A DNA stretch of 64,000 bases from assembly GCA_017983845.1 (NCBI GenBank), contig JAGOAO010000001.1, positions 4,267-68,266 of the forward strand, read 5' to 3'. The position numbers and the translations under genes are program-made. Below are positions 35,607 through 45,842 of this stretch, in pieces; position 1 is the stretch's first letter, and each line of letters begins with the position of its first letter. The notes beneath the pieces are model-generated. The model saw nothing but the letters and a program-made list of their open reading frames with translations, had not been told where the DNA came from and made no database searches. This DNA is from Sediminibacterium sp. (GTDB lineage: Bacteria; Bacteroidota; Bacteroidia; Chitinophagales; Chitinophagaceae).

Positions 35607-36344
35607 CTATAATGCGATGGCTGCAACGATATAATCCGCAATTAAAATAAGGATACAGCTTACTACCACCGACTTGGTACCTGCTTTACCAATTTCTAAT
35701 GCGCCTCCTTTCACATAATACCCATAGAATGCAGGCACAGTGCTAATGATGATGGCGAAAATAAAGGACTTGTAAAAACCAATATTGACATAATTGATCA
35801 TGAAATCTTTTCTGATACCCGTAATGAATACTTCCGCAGGAACCACGTTGGTCCAACTACCCACTAAGTAACCTCCCCAGATACCAATCACAGCAGAGAT
35901 ACCCACTAATAAAGGCACGGTAGTAATAGCGCCTAAAATTTTAGGAAGAATTAAATAGCTCTTGGTATTGACACCCATAATTTCTAATGCATCTATTTGC
36001 TCACTTATGCGCATATTGCCTAGTTCACTTGCAATCTTACTGCCCACTACACCCGCCAACACAATACTTAAAAATGTTGGTGCAAATTCCAATAAAATAC
36101 TATCTCTAACCACAATGCCGATGGTTGCTAAAGGCACCAATGGACTTACCAACTGAGAAGCCGTTTGTACTGTGGTTACTGCACCTAAGAAAAAGGATAT
36201 AATCACCACAATCGGCAAGGAACCAATGCCAATATCCACGCATTGTCTGATATACTCCTTCCAAAACATTCTTTTGTTTTCGGTCGCAGTAAACATGCCT
36301 TTGAGCATGAGCAAGTACTTACCAAATAAGGTGAAAAAATCCAT
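35607..36344 (-). CDS. MlaE-family lipid ABC transporter permease
   Basis: 245 residues, five to six membrane segments. Family marks are the N-terminal amphipathic helix, VVIISFFLGAVTTVQTASQL, APTFLSIVLAGVVGSKIASELGNMRISEQIDALEIMGVNTKSYLILPKI (the conserved EQIDAL segment) and GYYVKGGALEIGKAGTKSVV. MlaE moves phospholipids between inner membrane and periplasm with MlaF and an MCE-domain MlaD. Here the ATPase-like gene is 11 kb away (47060) and no MCE gene is visible. It lies 23 bp after the malic enzyme gene. Confidence 0.93.
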   Translation of the reverse strand: MDFFTLFGKYLLMLKGMFTATENKRMFWKEYIRQCVDIGIGSLPIVVIISFFLGAVTTVQTASQLVSPLVPLATIGIVVRDSILLEFAPTFLSIVLAGVVGSKIASELGNMRISEQIDALEIMGVNTKSYLILPKILGAITTVPLLVGISAVIGIWGGYLVGSWTNVVPAEVFITGIRKDFMINYVNIGFYKSFIFAIIISTVPAFYGYYVKGGALEIGKAGTKSVVVSCILILIADYIVAAIAL

Positions 36345-36367
36345 GTGTTAAATTTAACGATACTTTT

Positions 36368-38719
36368 CTATTTCTTTTTCTTTTTCAATTTCTTCCACCA
36401 ACTTGTTCTTTCGACTTCCGTAGCCGTATCGATTCTTGTTTTCAATTGCGCATCCACCACAGCCACAGTAGCCATATTGATGATATTACGCACACTAGAA
36501 CCTAACTGCAATACATTCACTGGCTTTTTCATACCCAACAAAACAGGACCAATCACGTCTATACCACCAATCTCTTTTAAAAGATGGTAAGCGATATTAC
36601 CTGCAGTTAAGTTAGGGAAGATCAACACATTCACGTCCGCATCTACTAAGTCACTGAATGGATAATTCTCTTTTAAAATTTCTTTATTAAATGCCAACAT
36701 GCCTTGCATCTCACCGTCTACAATTAAAGATGGATTTCTTTGTTTTACAATCTTAGTCGCTTCTGCCACCAATCTCGCTTCTGGTGTATCACTACTTCCA
36801 AAATTTGAATAACTTAACATGGCTACCCTTGGCTCCATATTAAAATTGCGCACTTCTTTAGCAACTAGTAAAGTAATATCTGCTAATTCTTCGGCAGTTG
36901 GGCTCACATTTACTGTGGTATCCGCCAAGAACAAAGGACCTTTTTTAGTTAAAAGAATATACATCCCTGCAATCTTCTTCACGCCTTCGTCTACCCCAAT
37001 AATTTGCAATGCAGGCTTGATGCCATCTGCATAATTACGTGTTAAGCCTGATAACATAGAGTCTGCCTCTCCAGTCTCTACCATCATCGCGCCGAAATAA
37101 TTTTGCGTACGCATTAATTTCAAGCTCTCATATTTATTGATCCCCTTGCGTTGTCTTTTTTGGAACAATAAAGAACCAAAGAATTCACGCTTCGCTTCCA
37201 TCTCGTCGCTTCTAATATCAATGATTGGCAAATCGTCAATGTCTATATTATTTGCTGCTGCGATATTTCTGATGCGTGTTTCATTTCCCAATAAAATTGG
37301 ATACGCAATCCCATCGTCATATACAATGCTAGCCGCTTTTAAGATCTTGGTGTTTTCTGCATCAGCAAAAACCAAACGCTTTGGATCACGTCTTGCTTTG
37401 TTGCTGATTAAACGCATCATTTGATTGTCTAATCCTAAACGCTTATTTAATTGTAACACATAAGCATCCCAATTAGGAATTTGTATTTGTGCCACACCCG
37501 ATGCTACAGCAGCTTTTGCCACAGCCGGTGCTACCGTACTTAATAATCTTGGATCCAATGGTTTTGGAATAATGTATTCTGGTCCAAAACTTAGATTGGT
37601 TTGATTGTAGGCCATGTTCACTAAATCAGGCACAGCCGTTTTCGCCAATTCTGCCAAAGCCTTTACAGCAGCCAATTTCATTGCTTCGTTGATAGCAGAT
37701 GCACGCACATCCAATGCCCCTCTAAAAATATAAGGGAAGCCCAATACATTATTTACTTGATTAGGATAATCTGTTCTACCCGTGGCCATGATGATATCCT
37801 TACGTACCGAAGTAGCTTCTTCATATCCAATTTCTGGATCTGGATTCGCCAATGCAAATACCACAGGATTTTTTGGCATGGATGCAATCATTTCCTTTGT
37901 CACCACATTGCCTACGCTCAATCCTAAAAATACGTCAGCTGTTTTAATGGCTTCTGGCAAAGTCATTTTATCCGACTTAATTGCGAATGGTTTTCTATCT
38001 TCTCCTAAATCAGTTCTTCCCTGATGCAACACACCATCCTTATCAAACAAAGTAAAGTTTTCATAACGTGCACCCAAAGCCACATATAATTTAATACATG
38101 CCATTGCAGCAGCACCTGCGCCATTCACTACAAACTTTGCTTTATCAATTTTCTTCTTTTGTAATTCTAATGCATTCAACAAAGCAGCACTACTAATGAT
38201 AGCGGTACCATGTTGGTCGTCATGCATCACCGGAATATTCATCTCCTCTCTTAAGCGCTGTTCGATATAAAAACATTCTGGCGCTTTAATATCTTCTAAA
38301 TTGATCCCCCCAAAAGTGGGTTCCAATGACTTCACAATTTGAACAAATTTCTCTGGATCCGTTTCATTGATCTCGATATCAAATACATCAATGTCTGCAA
38401 ATATTTTGAAAAGTACACCCTTCCCTTCCATCACTGGCTTACTCGCCAAGGGACCAATATTACCTAATCCTAAAACCGCGGTGCCATTGGTGATGACGCC
38501 AACTAAATTTCCTTTTGCAGTATACTTATAGGCATCCGAAGGATTGTTTTTGATTTCGGTACAAGGAATCGCTACACCAGGGCTATAGGCAAGGGATAAA
38601 TCCTTTTGCGTCTTTGCTTCTTTAGTAGGTACCACTTCTATCTTACCTGGTCTCGCACCAGCATGGTATTCAAGGGCCTGTTCTCTTCTTAAATTTTCTT
38701 TATTGGTAGTATCTGCCAT
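36368..38719 (-). CDS. maeB: NADP-dependent malic enzyme with phosphotransacetylase-like C-terminal domain
   Basis: 783 residues. The malic enzyme half (1-430) shows [50 protein letters not shown] and [15 protein letters not shown]. The C-terminal half (about 445-765) is phosphotransacetylase-like ([37 protein letters not shown] region) and serves as a regulatory, acetyl-CoA-sensing domain in this family. It decarboxylates malate to pyruvate with NADP. A TAGCTTTG box (38758-38765) lies 38 bp upstream. Confidence 0.95.
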   Translation of the reverse strand: MADTTNKENLRREQALEYHAGARPGKIEVVPTKEAKTQKDLSLAYSPGVAIPCTEIKNNPSDAYKYTAKGNLVGVITNGTAVLGLGNIGPLASKPVMEGKGVLFKIFADIDVFDIEINETDPEKFVQIVKSLEPTFGGINLEDIKAPECFYIEQRLREEMNIPVMHDDQHGTAIISSAALLNALELQKKKIDKAKFVVNGAGAAAMACIKLYVALGARYENFTLFDKDGVLHQGRTDLGEDRKPFAIKSDKMTLPEAIKTADVFLGLSVGNVVTKEMIASMPKNPVVFALANPDPEIGYEEATSVRKDIIMATGRTDYPNQVNNVLGFPYIFRGALDVRASAINEAMKLAAVKALAELAKTAVPDLVNMAYNQTNLSFGPEYIIPKPLDPRLLSTVAPAVAKAAVASGVAQIQIPNWDAYVLQLNKRLGLDNQMMRLISNKARRDPKRLVFADAENTKILKAASIVYDDGIAYPILLGNETRIRNIAAANNIDIDDLPIIDIRSDEMEAKREFFGSLLFQKRQRKGINKYESLKLMRTQNYFGAMMVETGEADSMLSGLTRNYADGIKPALQIIGVDEGVKKIAGMYILLTKKGPLFLADTTVNVSPTAEELADITLLVAKEVRNFNMEPRVAMLSYSNFGSSDTPEARLVAEATKIVKQRNPSLIVDGEMQGMLAFNKEILKENYPFSDLVDADVNVLIFPNLTAGNIAYHLLKEIGGIDVIGPVLLGMKKPVNVLQLGSSVRNIINMATVAVVDAQLKTRIDTATEVERTSWWKKLKKKKK

Positions 38720-38757
38720 GAATTTGATTTATAACGAATGTTAGTTTATAGATGCCA

Positions 38758-38765
38758 CAAAGCTA
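38758..38765 (-). promoter_or_regulatory. -7 box of the malic enzyme gene
   Basis: TAGCTTTG on the minus strand, identical to the lemA box, 38 bp before the ATG at 38719. Confidence 0.5.
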
Positions 38766-38785
38766 AGGAATTTTAAAATAGCGGT

Positions 38786-39967
38786 TTAGGCGTGTAATTG
38801 AACCCCCAACCACGCCATCATACCCACTCCTTGTTCAATAGCTGCTTCATCTATATTAAAATGAGGTGTATGTACATTATGTATGATCCCTGCTGGTTCA
38901 TTTCTTACCCCTAAACGGAAAAAGCATCCTGGAATCACTTGAGAATAGTAACCAAAGTCCTCAGCGCCCATTCTTTTTTCTGTTTCTTCTACATTTTCCT
39001 TGCCCATGTATTGGTCAGCCAATCTCCAAGCCGCTTCTGTAATCTTGGGTTCGTTGTCCACCGTCGGATAACCTACGTCCACTCTAAAATCAATTTCGGC
39101 GCCAGTGGCGATTGCTAAACCCTTTGCTTGTTGTAGCATGAGTTCGTGTGCTTGAAAACGCCAAACTTCATCCATCGCTCTAAATGTACCCATCAATTTC
39201 ACCTCACTTGGAATCACATTGGTTGTGTTTCCTCCATGGATAGAACAGATAGATAGCACGGATGGATTTTGAGGATTTCTATTTCTAGAAATAATGGTTT
39301 GCAAACTTTGAATCAATTGTGCCGCCACTAAAATGGTATCTACTGTCTGATGCGGTGTGGCAGCATGTCCTCCTGGACCTTTGATGCTTATATATAATTC
39401 ATCGGCGCTTGCCATCACACGCCCTTTTCTAAAACTTAATTTTCCTTCATTCAATCCTGGATGCACATGCAATCCAATGATGCCTTGTGGTTTTGGATTT
39501 TCCAAAGCACCATCACGGATCATATAACTTGCTCCGCCAGGATTTTTTTCTTCACCTGGCTGAAACAATAATTTAATCGTGCCTTCAAATTCGTCTTTTA
39601 AAGCCCACAACACTTTTGCCGCACCCAATAAAATAGTGGTATGCACATCATGTCCGCATGCATGCATCACACCTTCGTTGGTGGACTTATAATCTATTTG
39701 ATTCTCTTCTATAATAGGCAATGCATCCATGTCGGCACGCAATGCAATCACACGCTTCGTTGGATTTTTTCCTTCAATGATACCCAAGACACCTGTGGTG
39801 GCAATCACCGTAAAAGGAATACCGATTGCACTGAGTTGGGCTTGTACAAATTTGCTGGTTTCAAATTCTTGGTAACTTAATTCTGGATGCGCATGCAAAT
39901 GTCTTCTGGTAGCAATATTCTCTGCTTGATGTTGCGCTGCTAAGGTTTTTATTTTATCGAGTAACAT
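38786..39967 (-). CDS. M20-family amidohydrolase (M20D, hippurate-hydrolase-like)
   Basis: 393 residues. M20D marks: RRHLHAHPELSYQEFETS, ALRADMDALPI, VMHACGHDVHTTILLGAA (metal Cys/His), KLLFQPGEEKNPGGASYMI, the dimerisation domain IKGPGGHAATPHQTVDTI, and the C-terminal MGAEDFGYYSQVIPGCFFRLG and NVHTPHFNIDE. It cleaves N-acyl amino acids in the cytoplasm. It follows deoC by 3 bp and secA before that, so it is last in that operon. Confidence 0.92.
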   Translation of the reverse strand: MLLDKIKTLAAQHQAENIATRRHLHAHPELSYQEFETSKFVQAQLSAIGIPFTVIATTGVLGIIEGKNPTKRVIALRADMDALPIIEENQIDYKSTNEGVMHACGHDVHTTILLGAAKVLWALKDEFEGTIKLLFQPGEEKNPGGASYMIRDGALENPKPQGIIGLHVHPGLNEGKLSFRKGRVMASADELYISIKGPGGHAATPHQTVDTILVAAQLIQSLQTIISRNRNPQNPSVLSICSIHGGNTTNVIPSEVKLMGTFRAMDEVWRFQAHELMLQQAKGLAIATGAEIDFRVDVGYPTVDNEPKITEAAWRLADQYMGKENVEETEKRMGAEDFGYYSQVIPGCFFRLGVRNEPAGIIHNVHTPHFNIDEAAIEQGVGMMAWLGVQLHA

Positions 39968-39970
39968 AGC

Positions 39971-40651
39971 TTAGTAATTACTTTTTGTTTGGTCAATCTG
40001 TGCACCTGTAACAATGGCTACTCCTGCACTACAACCAATTCTTGTGGCACCTGCTTCTATCATCGCTTTAGTGGTTGCGTAATCTCTAATGCCACCCGAA
40101 GCTTTGATCTGCACATTTTCTGGCAAGTATTTTCTGAATAATTTTACTGCTTCGATACTCGCTCCTTTTTCGGCATAGCCAGTAGATGTTTTTAAATAAT
40201 CAATCCCTGCGATGCCATAAATGTCACAACATTTTATAATTTCTTCGTCCGTCAAGACGCCTGACTCAATAATAATTTTTACTACTTTTCCCTTTGAACG
40301 AATCACTGGCATAATGTGGTTAATCTCGTCTGCAATCGCCATCCAATCGCCGTTCTTGATTGCCGAAATATTGGCTACCACATCTAGTTCATCGGCACCA
40401 TCCACCATGGCTAAAATAATTTCTGCAATCTTAGCTTCTGTGGCACTATAACCAAAAGGAAAGCCAATAACAGTTGCAACTTTAACATTGGAGCCCGCCG
40501 TTAATTCCTTGGCTAATTTTACAAAATTAGGCGGCACACATACAGCAGCAAATGAATGTATTTTTGCTTCTTCACATACCTTATGAATATCTGATACCAA
40601 ACAAGTTGGCTTCAAAATAGTATGGTCGATATATTGATTGACTGGCAACAT
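39971..40651 (-). CDS. deoC: Deoxyribose-phosphate aldolase
   Basis: 226 residues. IDHTILKPTCLVSDI, ASVCV-like AAVCVPPNFV, VATVIGFPFGYS, VDGADELDVVANI, the proton-relay VKIIIESGVLTD and Schiff-base Lys in YLKTSTGYAEKGAS are canonical, as is KASGGIRDYATTKAMIEAGATRIGCSAG. It splits deoxyribose-5-phosphate to glyceraldehyde-3-phosphate and acetaldehyde. It lies 11 bp after secA and 3 bp before the M20 gene. Confidence 0.96.
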   Translation of the reverse strand: MLPVNQYIDHTILKPTCLVSDIHKVCEEAKIHSFAAVCVPPNFVKLAKELTAGSNVKVATVIGFPFGYSATEAKIAEIILAMVDGADELDVVANISAIKNGDWMAIADEINHIMPVIRSKGKVVKIIIESGVLTDEEIIKCCDIYGIAGIDYLKTSTGYAEKGASIEAVKLFRKYLPENVQIKASGGIRDYATTKAMIEAGATRIGCSAGVAIVTGAQIDQTKSNY

Positions 40652-40662
40652 AAAATTATTTT

Positions 40663-43600
40663 TTAAGCCACGTCTCTACCGTGACAAGCTTTGTATTTTT
40701 TCCCACTTCCGCAAGGACAAGGATCATTGCGTCCAATTTTTGGACCTACCGTGATAGGCGCTTGCTTTGGTGTAGATGGATCGTGGTATTCGTTTTCTGT
40801 TGGGGTACCGTCTTCTGTTCTATTGGCACTCAACTTACTTAAATCTGTTTTTTGTTGACGTCCTTCTTTTACCTCTGTCGCTTCAGATGGAATATGTGCG
40901 TGACATAAAAACTGTACCATCTTATAGTTGATCTCTACATCCATTTTTCTGAACAATTCAAAAGCCTCCATTTTGTAAATCACCAATGGGTCTTTTTGCT
41001 CGTAAGTGGCAGTTTGTACCGATTGTTTTAAATCATCCATCGCTCGTAAATGCTCTTTCCAAGCATCATCAATCAAGCTCAAGGCAATGGACTTTTCAAA
41101 TTCAGTTGCCAATAAAGCACCTTTTGTTTCAATATTTTTATCCAAATTCACGAGTACATTGAAAACCAATTTGCCATCGCTCACTGGCACTATCACATTT
41201 TCAATATGCTTGCCTTCCTGTGTTCTAATATTCTTAAAGACAGGGATGCTATTTTGCATCATGTCTTTTTTCTTGTACTCATAATGCGCAATCGCTTCTT
41301 GGTAGAACAATTCAGCCAAGTCATTTTCTTTTTGAGCGGCAAATTGTTCCTTCGTGATTTGTGTATCCAATCCAACTTGTACAATCAAAGCCAATCTCAA
41401 TGCATCAAAATCATTGGTGGTCTTATGCGCAAAAGTCAAATTTTCAATCACTTGATAAAACGCATTGTCTACGTCTAATGCCAAGCGCTCTCCAAACAAA
41501 GCATGGTTTCTTTTTTTGTAAATCACCGTTCTCTGCTTGTTCATAACATCGTCATATTCCAACAAACGCTTTCTTACACCAAAGTTATTTTCTTCAACTT
41601 TTTTCTGTGCACGCTCAATCGATTTTGTGATCATGCTATGTTGAATCACTTCACCTTCTTTGTATCCAGCAAAGTCCATCACTTTTGCAATACGCTCACT
41701 TCCGAACATGCGCATCAAGTCGTCTTCTAAAGAAACAAAGAACTGAGAAGAACCCGGATCACCTTGTCTTCCCGCACGTCCTCTTAACTGCCTGTCTACA
41801 CGACGAGAGTCATGGCGTTCTGTTCCTAATATTGCTAAACCACCCACTGCTTTTACCTCGGGGCTTAATTTAATATCCGTTCCACGACCTGCCATATTCG
41901 TTGCAATGGTTACAGCCCCAGTTAACCCAGCTTCTGCAACTACCTGCGCTTCTCTTGCATGTTGTTTTGCGTTCAATACATTGTGTGGGATATTTTTCTG
42001 ACGCAACATTCTGCTCAACAACTCACTCACTTCTACCGAAGTTGTACCTACTAACACCGGTCTTCCTTCTGCTCTCAATGCTTCAATAGATTCAATTACC
42101 GCGCCAAATTTTTCACGCTTGGTTTTGAATACTAAATCTTGTTCGTCGATACGCACTGCAGGAATATTCGTAGGGATAGAAACCACATCTAATTTATAGA
42201 TACTCCAGAACTCAGATGCTTCTGTTTCTGCCGTACCTGTCATACCACCCAACTTGTGGTACATTCTGAAAAAGTTCTGTAAGGTAATGGTTGCGTAAGT
42301 TTGTGTAGCCGCTTCGATCTTTACATTTTCTTTTGCTTCTATCGCTTGGTGTAAGCCATCAGAATAACGACGACCTTCCATGATACGACCTGTTTGCTCA
42401 TCCACAATTTTCACCTGACCATCTATCACTACATACTCAATGTCCTTATCAAATAATGTGTATGATTTTAATAATTGATTTACGGTATGGATACGATCTG
42501 CTTTAATGCTGTACTCAGAAATGATCGCTTCTTTTTGTTGCATCTTTTGCTCTGCAGCTAAATGCACATCCACATCAATTGCATTCAATGCCACACTGAT
42601 GTCTGGCAATAAAAAGAAGTTAGGATCTTCTCCTGCGCCAGTGATCAATCCCAATCCTTTATCTGTTAATTCTACTGAATTATTTTTCTCGTCAATATGG
42701 AAATACAAGGCCTCGTCAACAATTGGCATTTCTCTTTGTTGGTCTGCTAAATAATAGTTTTCTGCCTTTTGTAATTTCACACGAATCCCTGGCTCACTTA
42801 AATATTTAATTAAAGCACCATTCTTAGGCAATGCCCTGAAAGCGCGGTACAAAGCCAATCCACCATCTTTTGGATCGTCATTGCCTTCGCTAATTTTTTT
42901 CTTTGCTTCAATCAAAAACTGATTCGCTACTTTCTTTTGAATCTCTACCAATTGTTCAATCCTTGGCTTCAATTGAAAATATTGTTGCTCCCCTGTTTGA
43001 TGTCCAATTGGACCAGATATAATTAATGGTGTACGCGCATCGTCAATCAATACACTATCCACCTCATCCACCATTGCATAATGATGCTTGCGTTGCACCA
43101 TTTCGTTCGGTGTATGCACCATATTGTCTCTTAAATAATCAAATCCAAATTCATTGTTTGTTCCGTAAGTGATCCCTGCACGATAGGCGTTTCTTCTGTC
43201 TTCTGAATTCGGCTGATGCTTGTCGATACAATCTACCGTAATACCCAACCACTCAAACAAAGTACCATTCCACTCACTATCTCTTTTCGCTAAATAATCA
43301 TTCACAGTGACAATATGCACACCCTCATCCGCCAAAGCATTCAAGTAAGCTGGCAAAGTAGACACCAAGGTCTTACCCTCTCCCGTGGACATCTCGGCAA
43401 TTTTACCCTGATGCAACACGATACCTCCAATCAACTGCACATCGTAATGCACCATATTCCAACGCACTGGGGTTCCAGCTGCTTTCCAAGTGGTTTGAAA
43501 AACTGAATTTTCCCCTTGAATGGTCACATATTCTTTCTTCACCGACAATTCACGATCCAAATCGGTCGCAGTAGCGGTTAATGCGGCATTTTCTGTAAAA

Positions 43601-43965
43601 CGACGTGCCGCTTCTTTCACCACCGCAAAAGCTTCTGGCAAAATATCCCATAACACCTGCTCCAAAGCTTGGTCACGGTCTTTTTTTAACTTGTCAATCT
43701 CTTGGTAAATAGCGTCTTTGCCCAATAAATCGGCGATATCCAAAGCCTCGGCCCTGTTTTGCGCTTCTACAATCACCTGGTCAATGGAAGTCAAGTGCTC
43801 CTTAATGCGGAACTTAAATTCCTCAGTTTTATTCCTTAATTGGTCGTGGCTAAGGGTTTTATAGGCTTCAAAATGTCCATTAATGACTGGAACTAAATAC
43901 TGTATTTTCTTGACGTCTTTCTCACTTTTCGATCCGCCAAATAGTTTACTGATAATCTGCAACAT
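40663..43965 (-). CDS. secA: Preprotein translocase ATPase SecA
   Basis: 1100 residues, long for SecA but usual in Bacteroidota because of inserts. Walker A lies in MSTGEGKTLVSTLPAYL, Walker B in MVDEVDSVLIDDARTPLI, with TNNEFGFDYLRDNM, GMTGTAETEASEFWSIY, TNMAGRGTDIKL and RQLRGRAGRQGDPGSSQFF. The C-terminal SEC-C zinc motif is CPCGSGKKYKACHG. It drives export of signal-peptide proteins through SecYEG. It leads an operon with deoC and an M20 amidase; a TATCTTTG box lies at 44011-44018. Confidence 0.98.
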   Translation of the reverse strand: MLQIISKLFGGSKSEKDVKKIQYLVPVINGHFEAYKTLSHDQLRNKTEEFKFRIKEHLTSIDQVIVEAQNRAEALDIADLLGKDAIYQEIDKLKKDRDQALEQVLWDILPEAFAVVKEAARRFTENAALTATATDLDRELSVKKEYVTIQGENSVFQTTWKAAGTPVRWNMVHYDVQLIGGIVLHQGKIAEMSTGEGKTLVSTLPAYLNALADEGVHIVTVNDYLAKRDSEWNGTLFEWLGITVDCIDKHQPNSEDRRNAYRAGITYGTNNEFGFDYLRDNMVHTPNEMVQRKHHYAMVDEVDSVLIDDARTPLIISGPIGHQTGEQQYFQLKPRIEQLVEIQKKVANQFLIEAKKKISEGNDDPKDGGLALYRAFRALPKNGALIKYLSEPGIRVKLQKAENYYLADQQREMPIVDEALYFHIDEKNNSVELTDKGLGLITGAGEDPNFFLLPDISVALNAIDVDVHLAAEQKMQQKEAIISEYSIKADRIHTVNQLLKSYTLFDKDIEYVVIDGQVKIVDEQTGRIMEGRRYSDGLHQAIEAKENVKIEAATQTYATITLQNFFRMYHKLGGMTGTAETEASEFWSIYKLDVVSIPTNIPAVRIDEQDLVFKTKREKFGAVIESIEALRAEGRPVLVGTTSVEVSELLSRMLRQKNIPHNVLNAKQHAREAQVVAEAGLTGAVTIATNMAGRGTDIKLSPEVKAVGGLAILGTERHDSRRVDRQLRGRAGRQGDPGSSQFFVSLEDDLMRMFGSERIAKVMDFAGYKEGEVIQHSMITKSIERAQKKVEENNFGVRKRLLEYDDVMNKQRTVIYKKRNHALFGERLALDVDNAFYQVIENLTFAHKTTNDFDALRLALIVQVGLDTQITKEQFAAQKENDLAELFYQEAIAHYEYKKKDMMQNSIPVFKNIRTQEGKHIENVIVPVSDGKLVFNVLVNLDKNIETKGALLATEFEKSIALSLIDDAWKEHLRAMDDLKQSVQTATYEQKDPLVIYKMEAFELFRKMDVEINYKMVQFLCHAHIPSEATEVKEGRQQKTDLSKLSANRTEDGTPTENEYHDPSTPKQAPITVGPKIGRNDPCPCGSGKKYKACHGRDVA

Positions 43966-44010
43966 ATTCTTGCTAAAATTGGGTGTTTGTCCTTGTTAAT
44001 CAAGGGGCTT

Positions 44011-44018
44011 CAAAGATA
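44011..44018 (-). promoter_or_regulatory. -7 box of the secA operon
   Basis: TATCTTTG on the minus strand, exact consensus, 46 bp before the secA ATG. The atpG box is divergent, 92 bp away. Confidence 0.55.
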
Positions 44019-44110
44019 AGTAATTGGGGTGGAATTGGTGATTTTAAGGCCAGTTGGATCAAAAAATTAAGTTGAAGGGGGTTTGAGGGGAAAATTTGGC
44101 TAAAAAATGA

Positions 44111-44118
44111 TACCTTTG
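44111..44118 (+). promoter_or_regulatory. -7 box of atpG
   Basis: TACCTTTG, exact TAnnTTTG, 22 bp before the ATG at 44140. TTTG tetramers occur upstream but at 12 and 25 bp, not the usual spacing. Confidence 0.55.
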
Positions 44119-44139
44119 CTCGCCTAATAAACAAGCACT

Positions 44140-45009
44140 ATGGCTGGTCAATTAAAAGAAGTTAGAAATAGAATTAAAAGTACCCAAAGTACACAGCAAA
44201 TCACCAAAGCGATGAAGATGGTGAGTGCTGCAAAATTACGTCGTGCACAAGATGCCATTACCCAAATGAGACCTTACGCTCGTAAACTACAAGATATGCT
44301 AAGCAATATCATTAGTAGTTTGGAGGGAGATATGAATTTGGCCCTTGCAGAACAACGCACAGTCAACAATGTGTTATTCATTGTAGTGACTTCTGATCGT
44401 GGATTATGCGGTGGATACAATGCCAACTTGGTAAAAATGACACGCGCTACGATCGCAGAAAAATATCCTACACAAAACGTAACCATCTGGAACATTGGTA
44501 AAAAAGGATTCGAAAGCTTAAGCAAATTAGGCTACAATACGAACGCCGATTTTAAAGATATCTTTTTAAACTTAAAGTTTGAAACGGTTCAAGCTGCTGC
44601 TAAGGCTGCAATGAAAGCCTTTGAGAACAAGGAGTTTGACGCAATTGAGATTGTATATAGCGAATTTAAAAACGCGGCTACTCAAGTGTATAAATCAGAA
44701 CCTTTCTTGCCTATTCCAAAAATGGAAAAGAAAGACAACGCTAAAAAAACAGATTTCATTTTTGAACCACAGAAGGAAGCTTTGGTGGCAGAATTGATGC
44801 CTAAAATATTGAACACACAATTATTCAAGGCGGTTTTAGATGCCAATGCAAGTGAGCATGGCGCTAGAATGACCGCAATGGATAAAGCAAGTGAGAACGC
44901 CAACGAATTGTTGAAATCATTGAAAATATCTTATAACCGTGCAAGACAAGCTGCTATTACGACTGAATTAACAGAGATCGTGAGTGGTGCTGCTGCATTA
45001 AACGGATAA
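44140..45009 (+). CDS. atpG: ATP synthase F1 gamma subunit
   Basis: 289 residues. The N-terminal helix MAGQLKEVRNRIKSTQSTQQITKAMKMV region and the C-terminal helix ASEHGARMTAMDKASENANELLKSLKISYNRARQAAITTELTEIVSGAAAL region form the rotor coiled coil; VVTSDRGLCGGYNANLV is the conserved middle strand. It is the central stalk of the F1Fo ATP synthase. The other F1 genes are not adjacent; it is followed after 11 bp by scpB. Confidence 0.97.
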   Translation: MAGQLKEVRNRIKSTQSTQQITKAMKMVSAAKLRRAQDAITQMRPYARKLQDMLSNIISSLEGDMNLALAEQRTVNNVLFIVVTSDRGLCGGYNANLVKMTRATIAEKYPTQNVTIWNIGKKGFESLSKLGYNTNADFKDIFLNLKFETVQAAAKAAMKAFENKEFDAIEIVYSEFKNAATQVYKSEPFLPIPKMEKKDNAKKTDFIFEPQKEALVAELMPKILNTQLFKAVLDANASEHGARMTAMDKASENANELLKSLKISYNRARQAAITTELTEIVSGAAALNG

Positions 45010-45020
45010 GCAAAAGAATT

Positions 45021-45761
45021 ATGGAAATAAGTCAAATCATTCCGCATATTGAAGCCTTGGTTTTTGCAAGTGATAAAGCATTAAATGCGAATGATATCAC
45101 CGAACTAATCAACAATGCTTTTGGATTCTTAGAAGAGCGCATTACGCTTGAGCAGATTGAATCTGCCTTAGAAGGCATCCAAGAGAAATACAGCACTGAA
45201 TTCTACCCTTTTGAATTAAAGCAAAGCGGTGGCGGATGGCAGTTTTTAACTAAGCCTGCTTTCCACACAACGATTGCTCAATTGAACGGCGATAAATTCT
45301 TAAAGCGTTTATCCAATGCTGCATTGGAGTCTTTAGCGATCATTGCTTACAAGCAACCGATTACAAAAGGAGAAGTAGAAGCGATTAGAGGTGTCAACAG
45401 TGACTATTCTATCCAAAAATTATTGGAGAAGGAATTGATCGTCATTAGCGGTCGTAACGAATTGCTTCCTGGTAAACCATTGGTGTATTCTACTTCTAGA
45501 AACTTCATGGATTACTTTGGCATCAACTCTACAGAAGATTTACCAAAGATTAAAGAAGTGTTGGCAGACCAGATTGTAGAAGCTACCGTAATCAAGCCAG
45601 AAGACTTTACCGACAATAGCGTGTTTGAGCAAACAGCTGAAGCCATTGCAGAAGAAAACGAACAAGCTGATACGCCAAACGCTGAAGAAGAGACTGGAGA
45701 TTTTACTCCTGAAACAGATGAAGAAGATTTTACTCCAGAAAGTCCGGTAGATAACGATTAG
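45021..45761 (+). CDS. scpB: SMC-associated segregation protein ScpB
   Basis: 246 residues. Two winged helices fill 1-170: IEALVFASDKALNANDI, FELKQSGGGWQFLTKP, LSNAALESLAIIAYKQPITKGEVEAIRGVNSDYSIQKLLEKELI (the kleisin-regulator signature) and GRNELLPGKPLVYSTS. The tail (180-246) is very acidic and low complexity with two FTPE repeats. It works with ScpA and SMC in chromosome condensation. It probably shares the atpG transcript and is closed by the hairpin at 45802-45841. Confidence 0.95.
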   Translation: MEISQIIPHIEALVFASDKALNANDITELINNAFGFLEERITLEQIESALEGIQEKYSTEFYPFELKQSGGGWQFLTKPAFHTTIAQLNGDKFLKRLSNAALESLAIIAYKQPITKGEVEAIRGVNSDYSIQKLLEKELIVISGRNELLPGKPLVYSTSRNFMDYFGINSTEDLPKIKEVLADQIVEATVIKPEDFTDNSVFEQTAEAIAEENEQADTPNAEEETGDFTPETDEEDFTPESPVDND

Positions 45762-45801
45762 TAGTTTTCCTTTCATGGATTTTTCACAAAAATATTGAAC
45801 C

Positions 45802-45841
45802 AAGATACGGCCAGAACCTAGTTCTGGCCGTATCTTTATAG
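45802..45841 (+). terminator. Terminator-like hairpin of scpB overlapping the lysA promoter
   Basis: Perfect 16-bp arms AAGATACGGCCAGAAC (45802-45817) and GTTCTGGCCGTATCTT (45821-45836) with loop CTA, followed by TATAG. The right arm contains TATCTTTA (45831-45838), a -7-like box, and the lysA ATG is at 45843. One element may thus end scpB transcription and start or gate lysA. Confidence 0.75.
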
Positions 45842-45842
45842 C